A stretch of DNA of 15,960 bases from Cyanobacteria bacterium K_DeepCast_35m_m2_023 (GTDB lineage Bacteria > Cyanobacteriota > Cyanobacteriia > PCC-6307 > Cyanobiaceae): the NCBI GenBank assembly GCA_016882345.1, contig VGQR01000011.1:1-15960 (forward strand), in the 5' to 3' direction. Position numbers and translations under genes: made by a program. Of the stretch, positions 7,730 through 14,569 are shown piece by piece; positions within the stretch are counted from its first letter, which is position 1, and each line of letters opens with the position of its first letter. Below the pieces are notes generated by a model. That model had not been told where the DNA came from. It searched no databases and worked only from the letters and a program-made list of their open reading frames with translations.

Positions 7730-8763
7730 AGACGCAGAGTCTCCCGCCTTTCATTCAGCTGTTTGGCAAACGCATCAGAGGTGCTTTGCAAGCCTTCGCG
7801 CAAGCCAATGCTGGCCTGCCATCCCAGGGATGCCAGGCGACTGACATCCAGCAATTTGCGTGGAGTGCCATCCGGCTGAGTGGCATCCCAGTGAATTGAT
7901 CCAGTGAAACCCACAACCTCGGCCACGGTCTCGGCAGCTTGAGCAATCGTCACATCCAGACCGCTGCCGACATTGAGATGGTTTAGTGGGCCCAGATCCT
8001 CACCCTCTGGCCCTTTGGCGCGAGGTGCATCCCCGGCAGCTGGATCCCAGTGCTCAAGAGCAAAGACCGCTGCGGCACCAAGATCATCGACATGCAGGAA
8101 TTCACGCCTGGGACGACCAGAACCCCAGCAGGTGACCGTGGTCGAGCCGGCCCGTTTGGCCTCATGGAAGCGTCGAATTAGCGCCGGCAACACATGACTG
8201 TGGGTGGGATGGTAGTTATCGCCGGGACCATAAAGATTGGTCGGCATCAGGCTGATGGCATCAAAACCATGCTGTTTCCTGAGCGCTTCGCAAAGTTTAA
8301 GGCCCGCAATCTTGGCGATGGCATACCATTCGTTGGTCGGCTCGAGCGGCCCCGTGAGCAGGGCCTCTTCTCGGATCGGCTGCTCAGCAAACTTGGGATA
8401 GATGCAACTGCTGCCAAGGAACAGCAGGCGACGTGCTCCATGGCGCCAGGCCGCTTCAATGACATGGTTCTGAATCTTTAGGTTCTGCAGCAGAAAATCA
8501 ACCGGATAGGTGGAATTGGCATGAATGCCACCGACTTTTGCTGCAGCCAGCACAACAACAGAGGGCTGATTTTCGGCAAACCAACGCTCGACAGCGTCTG
8601 CCGCAAGCAGATCAAGCTGCTCACGCGTGGTTGTCAGGAGGGCTCCACCGCTGGCGACGTCGCCATAACCCGAACGCTGCAGGGCTCTGCCAATGGCGCT
8701 GCCTGCCATGCCGCGATGACCTGCAACAAAAATGCGATCGGCAGGAGTGATGAGCTTGCTCAT
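7726..8763 (-). CDS. fcl: GDP-L-fucose synthase
   Basis: Bifunctional epimerase-reductase that converts GDP-4-keto-6-deoxy-mannose to GDP-L-fucose with NADPH; it acts directly after Gmd. The 345 residues show [11 protein letters not shown] (13-23), [11 protein letters not shown] (73-83), the catalytic SSCIYP (118-123) with Y147 and K151 in [25 protein letters not shown] (176-195) with the conserved histidine near 190, and [10 protein letters not shown] (220-229). It is some 25-35 residues longer than textbook members. The extra length includes a Gly/Pro/Asp/Glu-rich stretch near residues 241-258, before the conserved LNVGSG. The ATG at 8763 overlaps the gmd stop as ATGA, the usual gmd-fcl coupling. 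Confidence in function is very high. Confidence 0.95.
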   Translation of the reverse strand: MSKLITPADRIFVAGHRGMAGSAIGRALQRSGYGDVASGGALLTTTREQLDLLAADAVERWFAENQPSVVVLAAAKVGGIHANSTYPVDFLLQNLKIQNHVIEAAWRHGARRLLFLGSSCIYPKFAEQPIREEALLTGPLEPTNEWYAIAKIAGLKLCEALRKQHGFDAISLMPTNLYGPGDNYHPTHSHVLPALIRRFHEAKRAGSTTVTCWGSGRPRREFLHVDDLGAAAVFALEHWDPAAGDAPRAKGPEGEDLGPLNHLNVGSGLDVTIAQAAETVAEVVGFTGSIHWDATQPDGTPRKLLDVSRLASLGWQASIGLREGLQSTSDAFAKQLNERRETLRL

Positions 8764-9908
8764 GCCTGGATCGCGCTCACGACCATCGGATTGGTTGGAG
8801 GATTTTCCATCGAACCGACCACATTGAAGCCCTGGCGACGCAACAATGCTTCTTTGGCTGCTTCCTCCTTGTCGGCGGCCACCATTTCAGCCACCAGTTC
8901 TTCCAGAGTGGTCGTAGGAGTCCAACCCAGCTTCTCGCGCGCCTGCGTGGGATCCCCCAGCAGGGTCTCGACCTCGGCTGGCCTGAAGTAGCGCGGATCA
9001 ATGCGCACGACAACAGCGCCGCTGTCGCTGCGGCGACCAGTCTCCGCCACGCCTTCACCCTCCCAGATCAACGGCCCCCAACCCAGCTCGGCAGCCGTGA
9101 GCTCGATGAAGCGGCGCACCGACTCCTGACGGCCCGTAGCGATGACATAATCCTCGGGGGTTTGCTGCTGCAGCATGCGCCACTGCATCTCGACGTAGTC
9201 GCGAGCATGACCCCAGTCACGCAATGAATCGAGATTGCCCATGAACAGGCATTGATCGAGACCCGCATCAATACGGGCCAAGCCCCGGGTGATCTTGCGG
9301 GTCACAAAGGTCTCGCCCCGGCGCGGCGATTCATGGTTGAAGAGAATGCCATTGCAGGCATACATGCCATAACTCTCGCGGTAATTAACCGTGATCCAGT
9401 AGGCATAGAGCTTGGCTACCCCGTAGGGGCTACGGGGATAAAAGGGTGTGCTCTCCTTTTGGGGGATCTCCTGCACCAAGCCGTACAGCTCACTGGTGCT
9501 GGCCTGGTAAATTCTCGTTTTGGCAGTCAGCCCCAGGATTCGGACGGCTTCAAGAATACGCAGGGTGCCGAGGGCATCACTGTTTGCAGTGTATTCAGGG
9601 CTCTCGAAACTGACCTGGACATGGCTCTGGGCGCCCAAGTTGTAGATCTCATCCGGTTGCACCTGCTGAATGATGCGAATCAGATTGGTGCTGTCGGTCA
9701 AATCGCCGTAATGCAACACCAGTCGTGGATCGCTTTCATGGGGATCCTGGTAGAGGTGGTCGATGCGATCGGTGTTGAAGCTGCTGGCCCGCCGCTTGAT
9801 GCCATGCACCACGTAGCCCTTGTCAAGCAGCAATTCGGCCAGATAGCTCCCGTCCTGGCCGGTGATCCCTGTGATCAAAGCCACCTTGGCGGGCGTGCCG
9901 ACTGTCAT
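8760..9908 (-). CDS. gmd: GDP-mannose 4,6-dehydratase
   Basis: First committed step to GDP-L-fucose: removes water from GDP-D-mannose to give GDP-4-keto-6-deoxy-mannose with NADP+ as bound cofactor. The 382 residues contain [16 protein letters not shown] (10-25), [19 protein letters not shown] (35-53), [11 protein letters not shown] (66-76), [13 protein letters not shown] (90-102), the catalytic STSELYG (137-143) with Y162 and K166 in SPYGVAK, and [16 protein letters not shown]. These are all hallmarks of Gmd. It is the first gene of the minus-strand cassette. ATG at 9908 has no Shine-Dalgarno and I see no convincing promoter in the 94 bases separating it from the divergent galE. GC is 62% on one counted line. 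Confidence 0.97.
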   Translation of the reverse strand: MTVGTPAKVALITGITGQDGSYLAELLLDKGYVVHGIKRRASSFNTDRIDHLYQDPHESDPRLVLHYGDLTDSTNLIRIIQQVQPDEIYNLGAQSHVQVSFESPEYTANSDALGTLRILEAVRILGLTAKTRIYQASTSELYGLVQEIPQKESTPFYPRSPYGVAKLYAYWITVNYRESYGMYACNGILFNHESPRRGETFVTRKITRGLARIDAGLDQCLFMGNLDSLRDWGHARDYVEMQWRMLQQQTPEDYVIATGRQESVRRFIELTAAELGWGPLIWEGEGVAETGRRSDSGAVVVRIDPRYFRPAEVETLLGDPTQAREKLGWTPTTTLEELVAEMVAADKEEAAKEALLRRQGFNVVGSMENPPTNPMVVSAIQA

Positions 9909-9957
9909 AAAGAGCCATGGGTCACTACAGACAACGATTCTGCAGGAAGCCAGGCAA

Positions 9958-9979
9958 CCTGCTGGCAGAGTTCAGCAGG
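9958..9979. repeat. Inverted repeat in the gmd/galE divergent gap, possible operator
   Basis: CCTGCTG (9958-9964) and CAGCAGG (9973-9979) form perfect 7-base arms around an 8-base spacer, midway between the divergent starts of gmd and galE. A shared regulator could bind here, or it could be a small hairpin in the galE leader. No promoter boxes were recognised next to it, and seven-base arms can arise by chance, so the call is weak. Confidence 0.22.
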
Positions 9980-10002
9980 CAATTGCGACACGCCCGCGCC
10001 CT

Positions 10003-11058
10003 GTGGCCCATCTGCTGATCACTGGAGGGGCTGGTTTCATCGGCAGCCACACCTGCCTGGTGCTGCTGCAAGCTGGCCACAGCCTGGTGGTGCTCGACAA
10101 TTTCGACAACAGCAGCCCCCTGGTGCTGCAACGGGTGACCGAGCTGGCCGCCGCAGCGGGAGCCCTGCCGGAGCAGCACCTGCAGCTGGTCGAAGGCGAC
10201 ATCCGCAAGCCTGCTGATCTCGAACGGGCGTTCGCCAGCACCGACGCCAACGGCGCGCCGATCGCTGGCGTGATTCATTTCGCCGGGCTCAAAGCCGTCG
10301 GCGAATCGGTGCAGCAGCCGTTGCGCTACTGGGACGTGAACGTCAACGGCAGTCGTCTGCTGCTCGACGCGATGCAGCGCCATGGCTGCCTCACAATCGT
10401 GTTCAGCAGCACCTCGACGGTCTACGGGGAACCGCAGACCTTTCCGATCGACGAGAGCTGCTCCTTACAGCCCCTCCACCCCTATGCCCAGAGCAAGGTG
10501 GCGGTCGAGTGGATGCTCGAGGCCCTCGAGCGCAGTGAAGCAGGTTGGTGCATCAGCCGGCTGCGGTACTTCAATCCGGTGGGCGCCCATCCCAGCGGCC
10601 AGATCGGCGAAGACCCCCGCGGCATTCCGAACAACCTGTTCCCGTTCATCTCCCAGGTCGCCAGCGGCCAGCGGGCGGGGTTGCAGATCTTCGGCAATGA
10701 CTGGCCCACCCCCGATGGCACCGGCATACGCGACTACCTGCATGTGATGGATCTGGCCGAGGCCCACCAGCTGGCCATCGAAGCGCTGTTGCAGCACCAG
10801 CGCAGCCTGCCGGTGCTCAACCTGGGAACCGGCCGCGGCCTGAGCGTGCTGGAGATCGTCGCCGCATTCGAGGCCGAGACCGGCATCGCCATTCCCCACA
10901 CGCTGGTGGCCAGGCGCCAGGGCGATGTGCCGCGGCTCGAGGCCTGCGCCGATCGGGCGGCGGCCACCCTGGGCTGGCGGGCCCGCCGCAGCCTGGCCGA
11001 CATGTGCCGCGATGGCTGGGCCTGGCAACGGGCCAACCCCCAGGGCTATGGGGGCTGA
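10003..11058 (+). CDS. galE: UDP-glucose 4-epimerase
   Basis: Interconverts UDP-glucose and UDP-galactose using tightly bound NAD+. From GTG 10003 it has 351 residues: LLITGGAGFIGSHT (4-17), LDNFDNSS (31-38), IHFAGLKAVGES (91-102), the catalytic FSSTSTVYG (134-142) with Y161 and K165 in YAQSK, RYFNPVGAHPSG (188-199) and GIRDYLHVMDLA (241-252). These are diagnostic of GalE. The reading frame stays open back to 9862, but that stretch overlaps gmd and would precede the Rossmann strand by about 47 residues, so GTG 10003 is the natural start; no Shine-Dalgarno is visible. It is GC-rich, like the genes to its right. It is divergent from the cassette and overlaps the next gene by 11 bases. It could serve glycan synthesis, galactolipid supply or galactose use. 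Confidence 0.94.
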   Translation: MAHLLITGGAGFIGSHTCLVLLQAGHSLVVLDNFDNSSPLVLQRVTELAAAAGALPEQHLQLVEGDIRKPADLERAFASTDANGAPIAGVIHFAGLKAVGESVQQPLRYWDVNVNGSRLLLDAMQRHGCLTIVFSSTSTVYGEPQTFPIDESCSLQPLHPYAQSKVAVEWMLEALERSEAGWCISRLRYFNPVGAHPSGQIGEDPRGIPNNLFPFISQVASGQRAGLQIFGNDWPTPDGTGIRDYLHVMDLAEAHQLAIEALLQHQRSLPVLNLGTGRGLSVLEIVAAFEAETGIAIPHTLVARRQGDVPRLEACADRAAATLGWRARRSLADMCRDGWAWQRANPQGYGG

Positions 11059-13201
11059 CCCACCCCTCAGGGAACATCTGGTCCTGGCCGGTGGGGGGCA
11101 CAGCCACGCCCTGGTGCTGCGGCAGTGGGCGATGCGGCCCGAGCGCAGACCGGCGGCCTGGATCACCCTCGTGAGCCGCGGCAGCACGGCGCTGTATTCG
11201 GGGCTGGTCCCGGCGCTGATCGCCGGTCTGGTGCCGCGAGAGGCCTGTGCCATCGACCTGCGGCGCCTGTGCAATCAGGCCGGGGTGCAGTTCATCGCCG
11301 CCGAGATCACGGGGCTCGAGCTGGGTTCGAAGCAGCTTGTGCTGGCGGGCCGACCGCCCCTGCGCTTCGACTGGCTCAGCCTGGATGTGGGGGCCGAAAC
11401 CGCTCCATGCAGCGCCGCCGGAGGCCTGGCGCTGGGGGTCAAACCACTCGAGCCGCTGCTGCAGTGGTGCGAGCAGGCAGCCCCTGGAGCGGTTCAGATC
11501 ATCGGCAGCGGTGCCGCCGCCGTCGAAGTCGCCCTGGCGCTTCAGGCCCGTGGCCATGCGGTTGCGCTGCAGACCAAGGCCGGGGGGCTGGCGTTGGGCT
11601 CGGATCGCGCCAATCGCCTGCTGCAACGCCTGCTGCTGCAGGCGGGCATCGGCATCAACACCGCGGACAGGCCAGCAGCGGCGACCGAACCCGACCACGG
11701 CGGGCTCAGCCTGGCCTGCACCGGTAGCCGCGGCCCAGCCTGGCTCGCTGCCAGCGGCCTGCCCACCGACCCCAGTGGCCGGGTGCAGTGCCAGGCCAGC
11801 CTGGCTGTGGTGGGGCAGCCCCAGCTGTTTGTGAGCGGTGACTGCGGCGTTGTGGCCCAGGCACCGCGTCCTGCCTCGGGTGTCTGGGCCGTGCGGGCTG
11901 CGCCAGTGCTCGCGGCCAATCTGCAGCGGGCGATCGCCAGACGGCCCCTGCGCCGCTGGCGACCCCAGGGGCGCGCCCTGCAGCTGCTGGGCGACGCTGG
12001 CGTGGAGGGCCAGCCCAGGGCGATCGCCCTGTGGGGGCCCCTGACCCTGGGCCCGTGGCCATGGCTGTGGCGCTGGAAACAACGCATCGATGCACGCTTC
12101 ATGGCACGGTTCCAGCAACGGCAGGCCATGGGCGCCCAGTCGACTGGGGCAGGCGCGGGGGCCATGGCCTGCCGCGGCTGCGCCGCCAAGCTGGGCGCCG
12201 CACAGCTGCAGACGGCCCTGCGCGCCCTGCAGGAGCTGGCACCAACCCCAGAACCGGCAGAGGCCAGCGCGCTGGTCGACGACGATGCGGCCATCGTCGC
12301 TTCGACCGCAAACGGAGACCGGCTGCTGCAGAGCGTCGATGGCTTCCCGGCGCTGGTGAGCGACCCCTGGCTCAACGCCCGCCTGACCACCCTGCATGCC
12401 TGCTCCGATCTGTGGGCCTGCGGCGCCCGCGTCACCAGCGTGCAGGCTGTGGTCACCCTGCCGCAGTTGGAGCCCAGGCTGCAAAGCGAGCTGTTGCTGC
12501 AGACCCTGGCCGGGGTGCGCTCGGTGCTCGATCCGGTGGGGGCCCAGCTGCTGGGCGGGCACACGCTCGAGGCCCGCGATGCCGCTGTGGGGCAGGGCTT
12601 CAGCCTGGCCCTGAGCGTCAACGGCACGGCGCCCGCACAGCGCTGCTGGGCCAAGGGTCCCCTCAGGCCCGGCGATGCGCTGATCCTGCTGCGGCCGCTG
12701 GGCACCGGCGTGCTGTTTGCCGCGGCCATGGCCGGGGCTGCCCAACCCCAGTGGCTCGACCAGGCCCTGGCGGTCATGCAGCAGAGCCAAGCGCCAGCGG
12801 TGGATCTGCTGGCACAGCACGGCTGCCGCGCCTGCACCGACATCACCGGCTTTGGGCTGCTGGGCCATCTCGGCGAAATGCTGCATGCGGGGGGCGCCGC
12901 CCACAGCCGCGTTCGCCTCGATGGCGGCGCCTTAAGCCAGCTCGCCCTGCCCGGGGCACTGGAGCTGCTGGCAGACGGTCACGCCAGCACCCTGGCACCG
13001 GCCAATGCCCTGGCCCTGGGCTTGCTCGAGGACGCGATCGAGTTGACGGCCTGTTCGGCGGCGGTGCCCCAGCTGCTGATCGACCCGCAAACCTGCGGCC
13101 CGCTGCTGGCGGCGGTGCCAGTCGCTCTGGCGCCCGCTGCGGTGAACGCACTGCAGCGCAACGGCTTCGAGCAGGCAGCGGTGATCGGCCGCGTGGGCTG
13201 A
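11048..13201 (+). CDS. selD: Oxidoreductase-selenide, water dikinase fusion (SelD)
   Basis: Two-domain protein of 717 residues. Residues 1-365 form an FAD/NAD(P)H-dependent disulfide-oxidoreductase-like domain: LVLAGGGHSH (11-20) for FAD, RGSTALYSGLVPALIAGL (44-61), a second Rossmann motif IIGSGAAAVE (151-160), and FVSGDCG (261-267) for the FAD pyrophosphate. Residues 372-717 are SelD, which makes selenophosphate from selenide and ATP. It keeps the catalytic cysteine 378 and lysine 381 in CRGCAAKLG, ALVDDDAA (408-415), QSVDGFP (428-434), LLGGHTLEA (501-509), TDITGFGLLGHL (597-608) and QTCGPLL (681-687). This fusion is known in cyanobacteria; a role for the first domain in delivering reduced selenium is inference. 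ATG 11048 is chosen because it directly precedes the FAD motif and overlaps galE by 11 bases; the frame is open further upstream inside galE. Selenophosphate would most likely serve 2-selenouridine in tRNA. Confidence 0.93.
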   Translation: MGADPPLREHLVLAGGGHSHALVLRQWAMRPERRPAAWITLVSRGSTALYSGLVPALIAGLVPREACAIDLRRLCNQAGVQFIAAEITGLELGSKQLVLAGRPPLRFDWLSLDVGAETAPCSAAGGLALGVKPLEPLLQWCEQAAPGAVQIIGSGAAAVEVALALQARGHAVALQTKAGGLALGSDRANRLLQRLLLQAGIGINTADRPAAATEPDHGGLSLACTGSRGPAWLAASGLPTDPSGRVQCQASLAVVGQPQLFVSGDCGVVAQAPRPASGVWAVRAAPVLAANLQRAIARRPLRRWRPQGRALQLLGDAGVEGQPRAIALWGPLTLGPWPWLWRWKQRIDARFMARFQQRQAMGAQSTGAGAGAMACRGCAAKLGAAQLQTALRALQELAPTPEPAEASALVDDDAAIVASTANGDRLLQSVDGFPALVSDPWLNARLTTLHACSDLWACGARVTSVQAVVTLPQLEPRLQSELLLQTLAGVRSVLDPVGAQLLGGHTLEARDAAVGQGFSLALSVNGTAPAQRCWAKGPLRPGDALILLRPLGTGVLFAAAMAGAAQPQWLDQALAVMQQSQAPAVDLLAQHGCRACTDITGFGLLGHLGEMLHAGGAAHSRVRLDGGALSQLALPGALELLADGHASTLAPANALALGLLEDAIELTACSAAVPQLLIDPQTCGPLLAAVPVALAPAAVNALQRNGFEQAAVIGRVG
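11930..11937. repeat. HIP1 octamer GCGATCGC
   Basis: Perfect HIP1 core within the longer palindrome GGCGATCGCC (11929-11938), inside the oxidoreductase part of the selD fusion gene. In DNA this GC-rich it could occur by chance. Confidence 0.45.
12020..12027. repeat. HIP1 octamer GCGATCGC
   Basis: Perfect HIP1 core at the centre of the 12-base palindrome GGGCGATCGCCC (12018-12029), 90 bases after the previous copy and in the same gene. It encodes ordinary residues (RAIAL) of the oxidoreductase domain. Confidence 0.45.
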
Positions 13202-13219
13202 CCGGGCAGTCCGTGTGGT

Positions 13220-13259
13220 GCTGAGCAAGGTGTCAACCAAGCTGTACACCTTGCTCAGC
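13220..13259. terminator. Bidirectional terminator-like inverted repeat
   Basis: GCTGAGCAAGGTGT (13220-13233) and ACACCTTGCTCAGC (13246-13259) are perfect 14-base arms around a 12-base loop. The hairpin sits 18 bases after the selD stop and 17 bases before the cca stop, exactly between two convergent genes, and the arms read the same from either strand. No T-run follows on either side, so it is not a textbook intrinsic terminator. It could still halt both transcripts, block antisense read-through or protect the 3' ends. Confidence 0.6.
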
Positions 13260-13276
13260 CTGGCGCAGGGCACCCC

Positions 13277-14569
13277 TCAAGGTCGCTCCTGTGCCAAGCG
13301 CTCAGCCCGCAGCTGCCGCAGGCGCTCCCCGAGCGCCGCCCCAGGCCGCAAGCCCTCGGCAGCCATCAGCTCAGCAGCCGTCACAGGCGCCTTGAGCAGC
13401 CGCCAGCGCAGCCACCAGCGCAGCAGCGGCCGGCGCGGCAAAGACCGGTGCGGCAGGCCGGTCGCCAGCTCCAGGGCCACGGCCTCAGGCGACAGCCCCG
13501 GTGCCTCCAACCACTGACACCACAGAGAGGGCGCCCATGGGGAAGCCGCCGCCGATGGCCCATCCAGCTGCTCCCACCGCCGGCGCAACTCGAGCCATTG
13601 CACCAACAGTTTGTGCTGACGATGGGGGATCTGCAGCCGTTCGGCCAGGGCCAAAGGCTCTGTGGCGCCAGCCACCAGGGCCGGTAGCAGCGGCAGCCCC
13701 AGGCGCTCGGCCCAACGCAAGCGCTGATGCCAACCCCGATCGGCCTGCAGCTGCCCATCCAGCAAGGTCAGAGCGCCCCAGCGCTGCAACACGGCCAGGG
13801 CCTGGGGCCAGGGTTCACGCTGCAGCAGCAGCTCCAGCTCCATGCGCAACCGAGTGCCCAAGGCCGACGGTGCCTGAGCGGGGGGATCGCCAGGGCGCCA
13901 GCTCCAGGGCCAGGCCGCGAGCGTGCTGCGGACTTGTTCCAGCGCCTCAGGAGCCAGCTCAAAGCCCAGCCGCGCCGCATAGCGCCCCCCCCGCACCAGA
14001 CGGGTGGGATCGTCGGCGACGCTGCTCGCATGCAGGAAACGCAGCTGCCGCTGCTGCAGATCGTGCTGACCGCCATGGGGGTCGAGCAACTGGCCCGCGC
14101 CCAGCACCAGCGCCATGGCGTTGATCGTGAAATCGCGCCGGGCCAGATCGCTCTCGAGCGATCCAAAGCTCACCACGGGGTTCTCCCCGCGCTGGGGATA
14201 GGTCTCACGGCGGGCCGAGGCCAGATCGAGCAACACCAGCTGACCGGCGAGCTCGAGCTCGAGCTCGACCGTGCCGTAGGCGCCATGCTCCTGGATGGCC
14301 ACAAGTTGTGCGCTCTGCCTGGGCGCAGCGGTCTCCGCACAGCGGGACAGTTGCAGCACCTGTTGCAGTCGTTGCACCAGGTCGGCGGCAGAACCCTCGA
14401 CCACCAGATCGAGATCGGGCAACCCGCGCCAGGGATCGTTGTGCAACCGGTGCAGCAGCAGATCGCGGACCGCACCGCCCACCAACGCCAGCCGCTCGCC
14501 GGCGGCCGCCTCATGCAAGAGGGCGATCAGGCCCGCCGGCACACCGGGCAGCTGCAGGCCCGGGCCCAT
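13277..14569 (-). CDS. cca: CCA tRNA nucleotidyltransferase family protein
   Basis: Class II (bacterial-type) nucleotidyltransferase that builds or repairs the 3' CCA end of tRNA. The 430 residues begin with the head domain: LVGGAVRDLLLH (29-40), the metal-binding DLDLVVEG (52-59), RRDFTINAMAL (144-154) and ADDPTRLVRGGRYAARLGF (185-203), followed by a neck/body rich in Leu, Arg and Trp. ATG 14569 shares one base with the helicase stop (TGATG), implying coupling; the frame stays open upstream but only overlaps the helicase gene. Some cyanobacteria split the job between CC-adding and A-adding enzymes, and I cannot tell full CCA addition from a partial activity by eye. A G8 run (coding strand; plus-strand C at 13985-13992) encodes RGGR in motif D, and GAGCTC occurs three times in tandem at 14249-14266 (ELELEL). 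Confidence 0.9.
   Translation of the reverse strand: MGPGLQLPGVPAGLIALLHEAAAGERLALVGGAVRDLLLHRLHNDPWRGLPDLDLVVEGSAADLVQRLQQVLQLSRCAETAAPRQSAQLVAIQEHGAYGTVELELELAGQLVLLDLASARRETYPQRGENPVVSFGSLESDLARRDFTINAMALVLGAGQLLDPHGGQHDLQQRQLRFLHASSVADDPTRLVRGGRYAARLGFELAPEALEQVRSTLAAWPWSWRPGDPPAQAPSALGTRLRMELELLLQREPWPQALAVLQRWGALTLLDGQLQADRGWHQRLRWAERLGLPLLPALVAGATEPLALAERLQIPHRQHKLLVQWLELRRRWEQLDGPSAAASPWAPSLWCQWLEAPGLSPEAVALELATGLPHRSLPRRPLLRWWLRWRLLKAPVTAAELMAAEGLRPGAALGERLRQLRAERLAQERP

Noticed and set aside
9862..10002. Upstream extension of the galE frame
   Set aside because: It overlaps gmd and adds about 47 residues before the Rossmann strand, where GalE proteins normally begin.
9252..10217. 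321-codon plus-strand open frame spanning gmd and the start of galE
   Set aside because: It is antisense to gmd and out of frame with galE, both of which have full sets of family motifs.
10817..12904. Long open frame of 695 codons on the minus strand opposite the selD fusion
   Set aside because: It is Gln/Gly/Pro/Ala-rich with no recognisable domain and lies antisense to a gene with clear motifs throughout. Very GC-rich DNA commonly leaves such antisense frames open.
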